64,000 nt of DNA from Brevibacillus_C sp046036945 (lineage in GTDB: Bacteria > Bacillota > Bacilli > Brevibacillales > Brevibacillaceae): positions 1-64,000 of the forward strand of contig NZ_JBJQOQ010000021.1 of the NCBI RefSeq assembly GCF_046036945.1, in the 5' to 3' direction. Positions 33,384-41,393 of the stretch are shown here, piece after piece. The notes beneath the pieces are model-generated. The model was not told the DNA's origin, did no database searches, and worked only from the letters and a program-made list of their open reading frames with translations. The first letter of the stretch is position 1. Every line of letters starts with the position of its first letter. Both the position numbers and the translations under genes were made by a program.

Positions 33384-34820
33384 ATGCCAAAACCGCCCGC
33401 AAACGGTTCTGCCGTGCAGACGGATAAGCGTGCAAAGCAGAAACGGCGCAAAAAGTTTCGCCGGATGGTCACACTATTTGTATTATTTGCGATTCTGCTG
33501 GTCGGCGGTGCCGCCGGTGCAGTTTATTGGAAATTGAACCAGGCGATCGAGAGTGTTGAAAACCCGTATGAAGAACCAAATGCCCCAGTAAACAAGACCT
33601 ATGAACCTGAGAAACCGATGTCGATCGTCCTGTTGGGGTTTGACTCGCGAGAGGAGACCGGGTCGCTCAATACGGACGTCATGATGGTCTCGGTGATCAA
33701 TCCGGCGACCAAAAATGTCCAACTGCTTTCCCTCCCGCGGGATACGCGGGTAAAAATTCCCGGATACAGCGGCTATTACAAAATAAACTCCACCTTCGCC
33801 TATGGAGAGTCGGAGCGCCGCCGGGATGAACGTAACGGCAAGGTGCCTACGGAAAACGGCGTGACCCTAACCAAAAAGACGCTGGAGCAGATGCTGGGCA
33901 TTCCGATACAGCACTACATAACGGTTGATTTTAACGGATTTAAATCGATCATTGACGAATTGGGCGGGGTAGAAGTGAACGTTGACCGCCGAATGGTCTA
34001 CCACGACCCCACAGACGGGACTACCATCAATTTGCAGCCGGGTCTCCAGACGTTAAATGGCAAGAACGCCTTGGACTACGTCCGGCACCGTCACGACGAC
34101 CGCGGAATCAATTACTATTCCAGCGACTTTGACCGCAACCGGCGCCAGCAGGAAGTGATCAAGGCCGTACTGGATAAAATGACCTCTCCGGAGGGCTTTA
34201 CGAAACTCTTTAATGTGATCGACGTTGCGTTGAAAAACGTGAAAACCGATCTTTCTCCCAGCCAGATAAAGGGATTGGCGAAAGATTTTAAAGGTTTCAA
34301 TTCCAGCAACCTGACGGTTCTTGACAGCGGCGCCTACTGGAATTCCAGCATTTTGTACACTTTGCTGCCGGAAGAAAATCTGGAGGCGATTCGCAGCACC
34401 CTGCAAACCGAGATGGGCCTCACTTCCGCTGTCGCCGAGCTGGATGACTCATCCACAGGCAAGTACGTCAACGCTACAGCCAGCGGGACGAAATCTGTGA
34501 GCAGCAGCCGGAAGACAACCCAAACAGAGGCTCCGAAAAAAGAACAGCCGAAACAGGAGAAACCGCAGAAACCTGTCGACAAATCGGAGGAAACGGAGGA
34601 GCCTTCGGCAGATACACAGCCTCCGCTATTTCCAGGCAGTGAGAATACGACAGACCCGTCGGCAAACGGCGGAACGCAGGATGGGACAAAGGGAAATTCG
34701 AACGGCTCCGGAACGTCCAAACCGGATCCGGGAACCGGCAATCCGCCGGATGCAGGGACCAAGCAGCCGCCTGCGGAGCAAACGCCGCCGCCGGATATCC
34801 CCATGCTGCCGCAAGCATAA
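33384..34820 (+). CDS. LytR-CpsA-Psr (LCP) family cell-wall ligase
   Basis: 478 residues. A Lys/Arg-rich cytosolic start is followed by one membrane segment at about 34-55 (TLFVLFAILLVGGAAGAVYW), the extracellular LCP domain (SIVLLGFDSREE, TDVMMVSVINP, LLSLPRDTRVKIPG, VDFNGFKSIIDELGGVEVNV, YVRHRHDD) and a long Pro/Glu/Thr-rich tail from about residue 365. LCP enzymes attach teichoic acids or other glycopolymers to peptidoglycan. ATG at 33384 after AAGGAG. An extended -10 promoter (TGGTATAAT near 33257) lies upstream next to a TTGTAG/CTACAA hairpin. Confidence 0.92.
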   Translation: MPKPPANGSAVQTDKRAKQKRRKKFRRMVTLFVLFAILLVGGAAGAVYWKLNQAIESVENPYEEPNAPVNKTYEPEKPMSIVLLGFDSREETGSLNTDVMMVSVINPATKNVQLLSLPRDTRVKIPGYSGYYKINSTFAYGESERRRDERNGKVPTENGVTLTKKTLEQMLGIPIQHYITVDFNGFKSIIDELGGVEVNVDRRMVYHDPTDGTTINLQPGLQTLNGKNALDYVRHRHDDRGINYYSSDFDRNRRQQEVIKAVLDKMTSPEGFTKLFNVIDVALKNVKTDLSPSQIKGLAKDFKGFNSSNLTVLDSGAYWNSSILYTLLPEENLEAIRSTLQTEMGLTSAVAELDDSSTGKYVNATASGTKSVSSSRKTTQTEAPKKEQPKQEKPQKPVDKSEETEEPSADTQPPLFPGSENTTDPSANGGTQDGTKGNSNGSGTSKPDPGTGNPPDAGTKQPPAEQTPPPDIPMLPQA

Positions 34821-34847
34821 CAAATAGCCACATGTGCTTTCTCATTC

Positions 34848-34889
34848 AATCGGTCAGGGAAACGATGACGGTTCCCGGCCGATTTTTTA
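34848..34889 (+). terminator. Intrinsic terminator of the LCP gene
   Basis: An interrupted stem (AATCGG...CCGATT with inner GGGAA/TTCCC) followed by TTTTTTAT, 28 nt behind the stop codon. Confidence 0.8.
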
Positions 34890-35034
34890 TACCGTTGACG
34901 GATTGACAAGCGTTTTCTCGGCGTTTTCCATGGAAAATGGCTTTGCAAACCGGAAAAAAATGATAAGATAGTAATAGATACGCAAAACTGACACTTCTGA
35001 TAATTGGGGAAAGGATTTTTGGGGAGGGATTTGG

Positions 35035-35343
35035 ATGACGCTTTTTTTGGTGAACGTCGGTCTTGTCATCTTGTTTATGTATCTGTTTCACCGCCGTCAA
35101 AATAATGAAATGGTCTATGATGAGGAGTTTTTTCTCCAAAATCCCTCTGCACTTGAAGAATTTTTGCAGATGCCTCTTGAGTTTCAGAAAGCCTTTTTTC
35201 ACAAGCATAAAGAATGGATCAAAAAGAAGTACATGGACGGAGAAAGTTATCTGCTCAGCTATTGTCCGAACAAAGAAATACGGCGTGCCTGGTTAACTGA
35301 ATTCGTCAACCAAAAAGATGTAAATACACCAACCCCTTCATAA
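35035..35343 (+). CDS. Small membrane-anchored hypothetical protein
   Basis: 102 residues with one N-terminal membrane segment (LFLVNVGLVILFMYLF) and a cytosolic, charged remainder (MPLEFQKAFFHKHKEWIKKK). The ATG follows GGGGAGGGATTTGG. Its stop codon lies inside an inverted repeat (AACCCCTTC/GAAGGGGTT) that may act as a terminator although the T run is poor. Family not recognised. Confidence 0.65.
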   Translation: MTLFLVNVGLVILFMYLFHRRQNNEMVYDEEFFLQNPSALEEFLQMPLEFQKAFFHKHKEWIKKKYMDGESYLLSYCPNKEIRRAWLTEFVNQKDVNTPTPS

Positions 35344-35470
35344 AAGAAGGGGTTGTATCGTGAAGTGGATGGTCAAATTATCGGGAAACTGGATGGTTAT
35401 TTTCTGAAGGAATCAAGTAAGATAGTAGATAGAAAAAGACAGGGAACGTAAAAACAGGGGAGAGCTGACC

Positions 35471-35659
35471 ATGTTCATCATGATCTTGATATTTATCCTC
35501 GTCCTGGCGGCAGCCATCGGGACGATCTACGCCGGGATGAATCAAAACGAGGAAAATTACGGAAAAAAGACGAAGAAAAATCTGACGCGGTTAACGTGGT
35601 TTTACGTGATTGGCGCCATTGGCTTCATCGGGGTGTTTTTTTTGATCTATAAATTTTAA
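35471..35659 (+). CDS. Small protein with two membrane segments
   Basis: 62 residues: two hydrophobic helices (MILIFILVLAAAIGTIYAG and WFYVIGAIGFIGVFFLIY) joined by a polar loop with several Lys. AGGGGAGAGCTGACC precedes the ATG and a terminator follows. Probably a small inner-membrane protein; no function known. Confidence 0.65.
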   Translation: MFIMILIFILVLAAAIGTIYAGMNQNEENYGKKTKKNLTRLTWFYVIGAIGFIGVFFLIYKF

Positions 35660-35669
35660 TCGACGGCTA

Positions 35670-35700
35670 AACCCGCACTCCGCGAAGAGGCGGGTTTTTG
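35670..35700 (+). terminator. Intrinsic terminator
   Basis: Stem AAACCCGC/GCGGGTTT with an ACTCCGCGAAGAG loop, followed by TTTTG, 11 nt behind the preceding stop codon. Confidence 0.85.
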
Positions 35701-35701
35701 T

Positions 35702-35850
35702 TCGGTCAGATTTCCTATCTGCCTGTAAAGGCCGGCTTCCATGAGGGATGAAAGCAGCTCAAGTACTTCCAGGTTTAAAGCATTGCGTACCTCTGGCCTG
35801 TTTAAGGTAATCCTGGCGATTCCGTGTTCGTTGCGGTAGAGAACGGACTC
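35702..35850 (-). pseudogene. N-terminal fragment of an enoyl-CoA hydratase/isomerase gene
   Basis: On the minus strand one frame reads ESVLYRNEHGIARITLNRPE, directly continued by VRNALNLEVLELLSSLM. That is the N-terminal beta-strand and NRPE-x-x-NAL motif of the crotonase family. Homology stops after about 50 residues and a stop codon precedes it by one codon, so the gene is a relic; no crotonase body is nearby. The following 35853-35950 contains short frames on the plus strand (such as YDLNNEYPIADLPKDIA before a stop) that look like remains of another gene, not identifiable. Confidence 0.7.
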
Positions 35851-35952
35851 TTATGATCGAGCGATCGCTCAATGATCTTTTCAAAAATGTATACGATATG
35901 ATCTGAATAATGAATATCCTATTGCCGATTTGCCAAAAGACATCGCCTAATG

Positions 35953-35983
35953 CAAAAAAACGCGGGGCTGTTTTCCCTGCGTT
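35953..35983 (-). terminator. Intrinsic terminator of cls
   Basis: On the minus strand AACGCAGGG/CCCCGCGTT around AAAACAG is followed by TTTTTTT; it lies 9 nt past the cls stop codon. Confidence 0.85.
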
Positions 35984-35991
35984 CTTCCTTT

Positions 35992-37446
35992 TTACATAAT
36001 CGGTGATAAAAGACGGGAAACAGATTCCTTCAGTCTGAGGGCGGTCGAGCGATTCGCGTAACGAAGCTTGGTAATCTCTTCGCAGTCCTCGAGATCCCGC
36101 AGGAAAATCTGCTGCAGCGCTCCAGCAGTGCGGGTGTCGTACACAAACGCGTTTATCTCAAAATTCAGTTTCATGCTCCGGTTGTCGATATTGGCCGTAC
36201 CGACAGAGGCGATTTTTCCGTCGACGACAATCGTCTTGGCGTGAAGAAAACCGTTGACGTAGTAATAGCACTTCACTCCTGACTCCAAGAGCCCGCCCAG
36301 GTAAGAGGAGGAGGCCCACTGCGCCAAGGCGTTGTCTGATTTGAAGGGCAGCATGATCTTGACGTCTACGCCGGACAGGGCAGCGATCTTCAGGGCGTTT
36401 AGCAGGCTTTCATCAGGGATGAAGTACGGGGTTTGCAGATAGATGCTCTCTTTGGCTGCGTAGATCATCTGCAAATACCCGTTTAAAATGTGCGGCCATC
36501 TGGAATTGGGACCGCTGGCAACGATCTGCATCGCGACATTTCCCTTGCTTTCGGCAGCCGGGAAGTACCGGGCGACATTTGCTTCGAACGGAACCGGCCG
36601 GGAAGAGGCCAGATTCCAGTCGAGAATAAACTGGGACTGCAAGCTGTGAACGGCGCTGCCCCGCAGTTGTAAATGGGTGTCCCGCCAATGGCCCAGATAG
36701 CGGTTCAGGCCGAGGTACTCATCGCCGATGTTAAAGCCGCCGATGAAGCCGATTTTTCCGTCGATAATCGCCAATTTGCGGTGGTTCCGGTAGTTAAGCC
36801 TGACATTGAGATAGGGGATTTTTGACGGGAAAAAAGCGGCCACATCTCCGCCTGCCTTCTTTAAATCGGCAAAAAACCTTCTCGTCAGCGGCAGCGAGCC
36901 AATGTCGTCGTACAAGACCCGGACTTTTACCCCTTCTTCCGCCTTTCTGACCAGGGCTTTCAGGATTTCCCTGCCCAGGCTGTCGTTGCGAAAAATGTAG
37001 TACAGCAGATGGATGTGATCTTTCGCTTCGCCGATAGACGCGATCAGGGAGTCGAACTTTTCCTGCCCGCTGGTAAAAACCTCTACTTCGTTGTCTTGCG
37101 TTATCACCGAGTATGTGCTGTTGGTGTACATTTCCATGATGTCCTGGTACTGCTGCGCGGCTGGGTCGTGAAAAACGAATGTCCTCTGCTGCAGCTTCCG
37201 CTGCTGCTCCGTAATCAGTCCCTGTACAAATTGAAAGCCTTCCTGATTCAATTTATACAGCTTGCGCCTGCGCAGATTTTGCCCCAAAAGGATGTACAGG
37301 ATAAAGCCCACAAACGGCAGAAACAAGAGGACCATCAGCCAGGACCAGGTGGCAGAGACATTTTTCCGCTCGAGAAAAATAATCGCCAATGCGAGCAGAA
37401 TATTGATTCCGTAAAAAACGGTGTACAGTTTCGAGAAGACCTCCAT
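35992..37446 (-). CDS. cls: Cardiolipin synthase
   Basis: 484 residues, standard length. Two N-terminal membrane helices (NILLALAIIFLE and WSWLMVLLFLPFVGFILYILLG) are followed by two phospholipase-D HKD motifs: HRKLAIIDGKIGFIGGFN and HAKTIVVDGKIASVGTANIDNRS. It condenses two phosphatidylglycerol molecules to cardiolipin and glycerol at the membrane. ATG with GAGGTG upstream. Monocistronic with its own terminator, divergent from the SPFH gene. Confidence 0.95.
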   Translation of the reverse strand: MEVFSKLYTVFYGINILLALAIIFLERKNVSATWSWLMVLLFLPFVGFILYILLGQNLRRRKLYKLNQEGFQFVQGLITEQQRKLQQRTFVFHDPAAQQYQDIMEMYTNSTYSVITQDNEVEVFTSGQEKFDSLIASIGEAKDHIHLLYYIFRNDSLGREILKALVRKAEEGVKVRVLYDDIGSLPLTRRFFADLKKAGGDVAAFFPSKIPYLNVRLNYRNHRKLAIIDGKIGFIGGFNIGDEYLGLNRYLGHWRDTHLQLRGSAVHSLQSQFILDWNLASSRPVPFEANVARYFPAAESKGNVAMQIVASGPNSRWPHILNGYLQMIYAAKESIYLQTPYFIPDESLLNALKIAALSGVDVKIMLPFKSDNALAQWASSSYLGGLLESGVKCYYYVNGFLHAKTIVVDGKIASVGTANIDNRSMKLNFEINAFVYDTRTAGALQQIFLRDLEDCEEITKLRYANRSTALRLKESVSRLLSPIM

Positions 37447-37564
37447 TGGCTTTGCACCTCAAGCAGCAGTGTAATCAATAAGAATGTATCTACAGTATAA
37501 GACAAAATGCGAGGGAAAGCGATTCGTCAGAGCGCCTTGATGACGAAGCATTTCACAAAAGTGG

Positions 37565-37614
37565 TTTACAGTTTTATACAAAAGTGATATCATAGTGATA
37601 TCAAAGAGATATCA
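37565..37614 (+). promoter_or_regulatory. SigA promoter overlapped by three phased GATATCA boxes
   Basis: TTTACA (37565-37570), a 17-bp spacer and TATCAT (37588-37593) form a good promoter. Three direct GATATCA repeats at 37586, 37597 and 37608 are spaced exactly 11 bp, about one helical turn, and the first covers the -10 box. The layout is that of a repressor operator with cooperative binding. The regulator is not known; the ribbon-helix-helix protein encoded at 38497 is one candidate. Confidence 0.65.
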
Positions 37615-37639
37615 TTTAACCACCGAAAGGGTGACCGGG

Positions 37640-38482
37640 ATGAAGGAGAAAAAGGTATTTGCGGTTAACGGTTTTGTCGCGGCAGGGATAGCAGTGATTT
37701 TGCTCTTCCTCGGCCTGTACGCTTTTAGCCGCGATCATCCGCTGCTCGGCATACTCGCCATCGTACTAGTAGGGGTCATCGCCAGCGGGATCGTTGTGGT
37801 GCAGCCGAATAAAGCGATCCTGTTGATCTTCCTGGGCCGATACTTGGGGAGCATTCGCGAGAGCGGATTCTGGTGGAGCATTCCGTTTACAGTACGCCGC
37901 AGCGTATCGCTTCGGGTCCGCAACTTCACCAGCGCGAAGCTGAAAGTGAACGACATCGAGGGAAACCCGATCGAGATTGCCGCGGTTGTCGTATTTCGCG
38001 TGACGGATACGGCCAAGGCGACGTTTGACGTAGACAATTACGAGAACTTTGTAGAGATTCAAAGCGAAGCGGCCATCCGCCATGTAGCCAGCCGCTACCC
38101 GTACGACAACTTCGATCAGCCCGGCTACTCTCTTCGGGGCAATACCGAAGAGATAGCCGCTGTACTGGCCCAGGAGCTTCAAGAAAGACTGGCCGTCGCC
38201 GGTGTGGAAGTGATCGAAGCGCGTTTGACCCACCTCGCTTATTCGACCGAGATAGCCAGCGCCATGCTGCAGCGCCAGCAAGCGAGAGCGATCATTTCCG
38301 CGCGAAAGCTGATCGTCGAGGGTGCGGTGGGGATGGTTCAGCTCGCCATCGAGCGGCTGCAGCGGGAACAGGTGATCGAGCTGGATGAAGAACGGAAGGC
38401 GGCGATGATCAACAATCTGATGGTGGCGATCGTCTCTGACCGTGCCGCACAGCCGATCGTCAATACCGGGTCGCTCTACTAG
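37640..38482 (+). CDS. SPFH/band 7 domain protein
   Basis: 280 residues. Two N-terminal membrane segments (VNGFVAAGIAVILLFLGLYAF; LLGILAIVLVGVIASGIVVV) precede an SPFH domain: NKAILLIFLGRYLGSIRESGFWWSIPF, then LKVNDIEGNPIEIAAVVVFRVTDTAKA, ending in an Ala/Arg/Glu-rich helix. Such proteins form membrane scaffolds. ATG at 37640 behind AAAGGGTG; it heads a two-gene operon with the RHH gene 14 nt downstream. Confidence 0.88.
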   Translation: MKEKKVFAVNGFVAAGIAVILLFLGLYAFSRDHPLLGILAIVLVGVIASGIVVVQPNKAILLIFLGRYLGSIRESGFWWSIPFTVRRSVSLRVRNFTSAKLKVNDIEGNPIEIAAVVVFRVTDTAKATFDVDNYENFVEIQSEAAIRHVASRYPYDNFDQPGYSLRGNTEEIAAVLAQELQERLAVAGVEVIEARLTHLAYSTEIASAMLQRQQARAIISARKLIVEGAVGMVQLAIERLQREQVIELDEERKAAMINNLMVAIVSDRAAQPIVNTGSLY

Positions 38483-38496
38483 CCGGTCGATCGCCT

Positions 38497-38691
38497 ATGT
38501 CTGCCAAGAAGAAGTTTCTTCTCAGGATCGATCCCAAGCTGTACGACTTGCTGGAGAGCTGGGCAGCAGACGAATTTCGCAGCGTGAATACGCATATCGA
38601 ATTTTTGCTGCGTGACGCTGCCAGGCGTGCGGGTCGAATCAAGCATCTCCCGAACACGGACACAAGCGAAACAACCGAAGACGCAGAATAA
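38497..38691 (+). CDS. Arc-like ribbon-helix-helix DNA-binding protein
   Basis: 64 residues. The RHH pattern is clear: KKKFLLRIDPKLYDLLESWAADEFRSVN for the strand and first helix, and HIEFLLRDAARRAGRIKH for the second helix, followed by an acidic tail. RHH dimers bind DNA via the beta ribbon (here KFLLRID). It lies 14 nt behind the SPFH gene and could bind the phased operator in front of the operon. The start codon is ATG; the ribosome binding site is weak, suggesting coupling. Confidence 0.85.
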   Translation: MSAKKKFLLRIDPKLYDLLESWAADEFRSVNTHIEFLLRDAARRAGRIKHLPNTDTSETTEDAE

Positions 38692-38694
38692 GGG

Positions 38695-38742
38695 CAAGCC
38701 GGTCTCCAAAAAAGGAAAGGAGACCGGCTTGACATATTTTGT
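38695..38742 (+). terminator. Intrinsic terminator of the SPFH/RHH operon
   Basis: A perfect 13-bp stem CAAGCCGGTCTCC/GGAGACCGGCTTG with an A-rich loop, followed by ACATATTTTG. Confidence 0.85.
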
Positions 38743-38777
38743 CGAACCCCTTCCTTTTCTCCCGCATTCATAGGAAA

Positions 38778-39116
38778 ATGAGTGTGGAGAATCATCAAGC
38801 GATGGGAGTGGGGGGCACCGTGAGCGACAATGGAATTTTGCTTGGCAAGCGGCATTTTCTTTTCTGCCGGGAGCAGACCTTGCACGTCGAGGGCTGGTCT
38901 TTTCAGGCGGCTCCGGGTTTTAAGATCATAGCCGGGGGCAGTGCCAATCCGTTTAAAACACTGATCAGTTTGTATCGCGATACGGATAAGGTGGCGCAGC
39001 TCTGTCTGACCCACAGACGCACGGAATCGCAGTTGTCCATCGAGGCGGTCGCAAGCGACATCTCGCTGGAAGTCTCTGCGGCCAATCGGACAGTATCCGT
39101 AGAGGATAAAGGCTGA
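38778..39116 (+). CDS. Small hypothetical protein
   Basis: About 112 residues. Beta-rich composition (FLFCREQTLHVEGWSFQ, GFKIIAGGSANPFKTLISLY, SLEVSAANRTVSVEDKG) without known motif, signal or membrane segment. The start is uncertain: ATG 38778 has AGGAAA too close, ATG 38802 has GTGGAG 12 nt upstream, and GTG 38820 follows GGGGGG. A terminator follows the gene. No function can be proposed. Confidence 0.55.
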   Translation: MSVENHQAMGVGGTVSDNGILLGKRHFLFCREQTLHVEGWSFQAAPGFKIIAGGSANPFKTLISLYRDTDKVAQLCLTHRRTESQLSIEAVASDISLEVSAANRTVSVEDKG

Positions 39117-39119
39117 GGC

Positions 39120-39149
39120 GAGGGCACTTGGATACAGGTGCCCTTTTAA
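39120..39149 (+). terminator. Intrinsic terminator
   Basis: Stem AGGGCAC/GTGCCCT with a 10-nt loop followed by TTTAAT, just behind the preceding stop codon. Confidence 0.8.
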
Positions 39150-39176
39150 TGCCCGCAACATAGGGAGGGATGAATC

Positions 39177-40016
39177 GTGAACCAGCTAATTGCAGGAGAC
39201 TTCACTTTGACGTGGCTGCGCGGCGGCATGACCCAGCTGGACGGCGGCGCCATGTTTGGCGTGGTGCCAAAACCGCTGTGGAGCAAGCGCTATCCCCATA
39301 ATGAGTTGAACCAGATACCGCTGCGCACAGACCCGATCCTGGTCCAGGCGCACGGGAAAAATCTGCTGATCGAATCCGGACTGGGCAATGACCGCTTGAC
39401 GGACAAGCAGAAGCGCAACTACGGCGTGACGGAAGAATCGCAAATTCACCAGGATCTGGCCGCATTGGGATTGACGACAGCGGATGTGGACATCGTCATG
39501 ATGACCCACATGCATTACGATCACGCCAACGGCCTGGTCTCCCTTCGTGAGGGAGAGCTCGTCTCCACTTTTGCGAATGCGGCGATTTACGTGCAGGAGA
39601 TCGAGTGGGACGAGATGAGGAACCCCAATATCCGCTCCCGCAACACGTACTGGGAGGAGAACTGGCGGCCCATCGAAGATCAGGTGCAGCCTTACGGGGA
39701 GAGGCAGGAGGTGCTGCCGGGAATCGAAATGTTCCACACGGGCGGGCACAGCAGGGGCCATGCCGTCATACGCATGGAGAGCGGAGGAGAAGTGCTGCTT
39801 CACCTCGCCGATCTGCTCCCGACTCACGCTCATAAAAACTCCTTGTGGGTCATGGCCTATGACGACTACCCGATGACTTCCATCTTCGCCAAGGAAAAGT
39901 GGATCCCGGAAGGCGTCCGGGCGAATGCGTGGTTTACATTTTATCATGACGCGAGCTACCGGGCGATCAAGTGGAATGAGCAGGGTGAAATCACTGATAA
40001 AATTGAAATTAAATAA
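39177..40016 (+). CDS. ytnP: YtnP-like metallo-beta-lactamase-fold lactonase
   Basis: 279 residues. The N-terminus GGAMFGVVPKPLWSKRYPHNE and LRTDPILVQAHGKNLLIESGLGN match YtnP of Bacillus. The zinc motif is THMHYDHANG (HxHxDH), further ligands being HTGGHSRGHAV and LADLLPTHAH. YtnP hydrolyses lactone signals, including N-acyl homoserine lactones, and is considered a quorum-quenching enzyme. GTG start after AGGGAGGGATGAATC. Monocistronic; upstream a terminator. Confidence 0.92.
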   Translation: MNQLIAGDFTLTWLRGGMTQLDGGAMFGVVPKPLWSKRYPHNELNQIPLRTDPILVQAHGKNLLIESGLGNDRLTDKQKRNYGVTEESQIHQDLAALGLTTADVDIVMMTHMHYDHANGLVSLREGELVSTFANAAIYVQEIEWDEMRNPNIRSRNTYWEENWRPIEDQVQPYGERQEVLPGIEMFHTGGHSRGHAVIRMESGGEVLLHLADLLPTHAHKNSLWVMAYDDYPMTSIFAKEKWIPEGVRANAWFTFYHDASYRAIKWNEQGEITDKIEIK

Positions 40017-40049
40017 TTTTACTCGATAAAAAATATTTGTGAAAAAACA

Positions 40050-40078
40050 TTGACTTATCGCTCCCCCCTTTCTAAAAT
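40050..40078 (+). promoter_or_regulatory. Probable SigA promoter of the MFS gene
   Basis: TTGACT (40050-40055), a 17-bp spacer and TAAAAT (40073-40078), giving a 5' untranslated region of about 50 nt. Confidence 0.65.
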
Positions 40079-40133
40079 GAAGCACATTACCTGTCAATCA
40101 GCAAGTGACGAGGAGAAACCGGGGAGAAAAGAA

Positions 40134-41375
40134 ATGAATGGTCTGTACAAGCTGCGCAGTTTCCTGGCTGATTTTCATCCGATTGTGCATTCGCTGATCG
40201 TCGGAACCGTCTTTGCCCGTGCGGCAAGCTCGATGAGCATGCCGTTTTTGGCCATTTACCTGGGCAAACATACGGACATGTCGCCGGTTCTGATCGGCCT
40301 GACGATCGGCGCCGGGTCGCTCGCCGGGTCCGTGGGCGGATTTGTCGGCGGTACGCTGTCCGACCTGTTCGGGCGCAAGCGGGTCATGCTGATCGCCCTC
40401 TATGTCTGGGCGTTCGTGTTTTTAGGCTTCGCACTGGGGAAAAGCACCCTGCTGTTCCTGCTCTTGAACATACTAAGCGGGCTTTGCCGCTCGATCTACG
40501 AACCGGTGTCACAGGCGCTGATGGCTGACGTGACGGAGCCGGAGAAGCGATTCCGCGTCTTTTCGCTGCGCTACACGGCGATCAATCTCGGAGTGGCGGT
40601 CGGCCCCCTGCTCGGCGCGGCATTGGCGCTGCATGGGGGCGCCCTGCCGTTCCTGGTGACGGCGTTCGTCTATTTCGTCTACGCCGTCTTGCTGCAGGTT
40701 TTGCTTCGCTGCTTTGGCATCAAGCAGATCGAAGGGCAGAAAAAGGAGCGGATTACCTTCCGCGGCGCCTGGCAGGCGATTGCCGGCGATGGGGCATTCC
40801 GCTATTTTATCGCTGGCGGCATCCTCGCCCAGATCAGCTACTCGCAGATGAGCGTGACGCTTTCCCAGTTCGTCTCGGGAAAATTTGCCGACGGGATCAA
40901 GCTGTTCGCCGTACTGATGACAGTCAATGCGATCACGGTCATTCTGCTGCAGCTTCCGGTGGCGAGATGGTCGGAGAAGCGTTCGCCTCTGCGAAGCATT
41001 GCCGTCGGCAGCGTATTTTTTGCGTTGGGCAATATCGGGTACGCCTATTCGTCCAACTGGTGGATGTTTATCGGCTCGATGGTGCTCTTCTCGATCGGAG
41101 AAATCCTCTGCTTTCCCGCCTCCAGCGTATTTGTCGACCGGTTGGCGCCGGAGGGAATGCGCGGAACCTACTTCGGGGCGCAAAGCTTTATCAACGTCGG
41201 CAGCTTCATCGGGCCGGCGCTGGGCGGATTCTTTCTGGAAGAATACGGCGGTAGTACGCTGTTCGTGGTCGTCGCCCTGATATCACTTGTCAGCATCGGT
41301 TTTTATACAAGCGGACAACGGCGTTTCGAAGCAAGTCGGATGCAGTTGGCGGCAAAAGAAGAACTCCCATCTTGA
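40134..41375 (+). CDS. MFS transporter, drug:H+ antiporter type
   Basis: 413 residues with 12 predicted membrane segments. The loop 2-3 motif GGTLSDLFGRKRVM is the MFS motif A. It resembles 12-TM multidrug exporters (MdtG/YfmO-like); the substrate is unknown. ATG at 40134 is preceded by GGGGAG; the 28-codon upstream extension covers the promoter. The stop codon lies within a terminator-like hairpin (ACTCCC...GGGAGTTTTTTC, 41368-41395). Confidence 0.88.
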   Translation: MNGLYKLRSFLADFHPIVHSLIVGTVFARAASSMSMPFLAIYLGKHTDMSPVLIGLTIGAGSLAGSVGGFVGGTLSDLFGRKRVMLIALYVWAFVFLGFALGKSTLLFLLLNILSGLCRSIYEPVSQALMADVTEPEKRFRVFSLRYTAINLGVAVGPLLGAALALHGGALPFLVTAFVYFVYAVLLQVLLRCFGIKQIEGQKKERITFRGAWQAIAGDGAFRYFIAGGILAQISYSQMSVTLSQFVSGKFADGIKLFAVLMTVNAITVILLQLPVARWSEKRSPLRSIAVGSVFFALGNIGYAYSSNWWMFIGSMVLFSIGEILCFPASSVFVDRLAPEGMRGTYFGAQSFINVGSFIGPALGGFFLEEYGGSTLFVVVALISLVSIGFYTSGQRRFEASRMQLAAKEELPS

Positions 41376-41393
41376 GAAAGGACGGGAGTTTTT

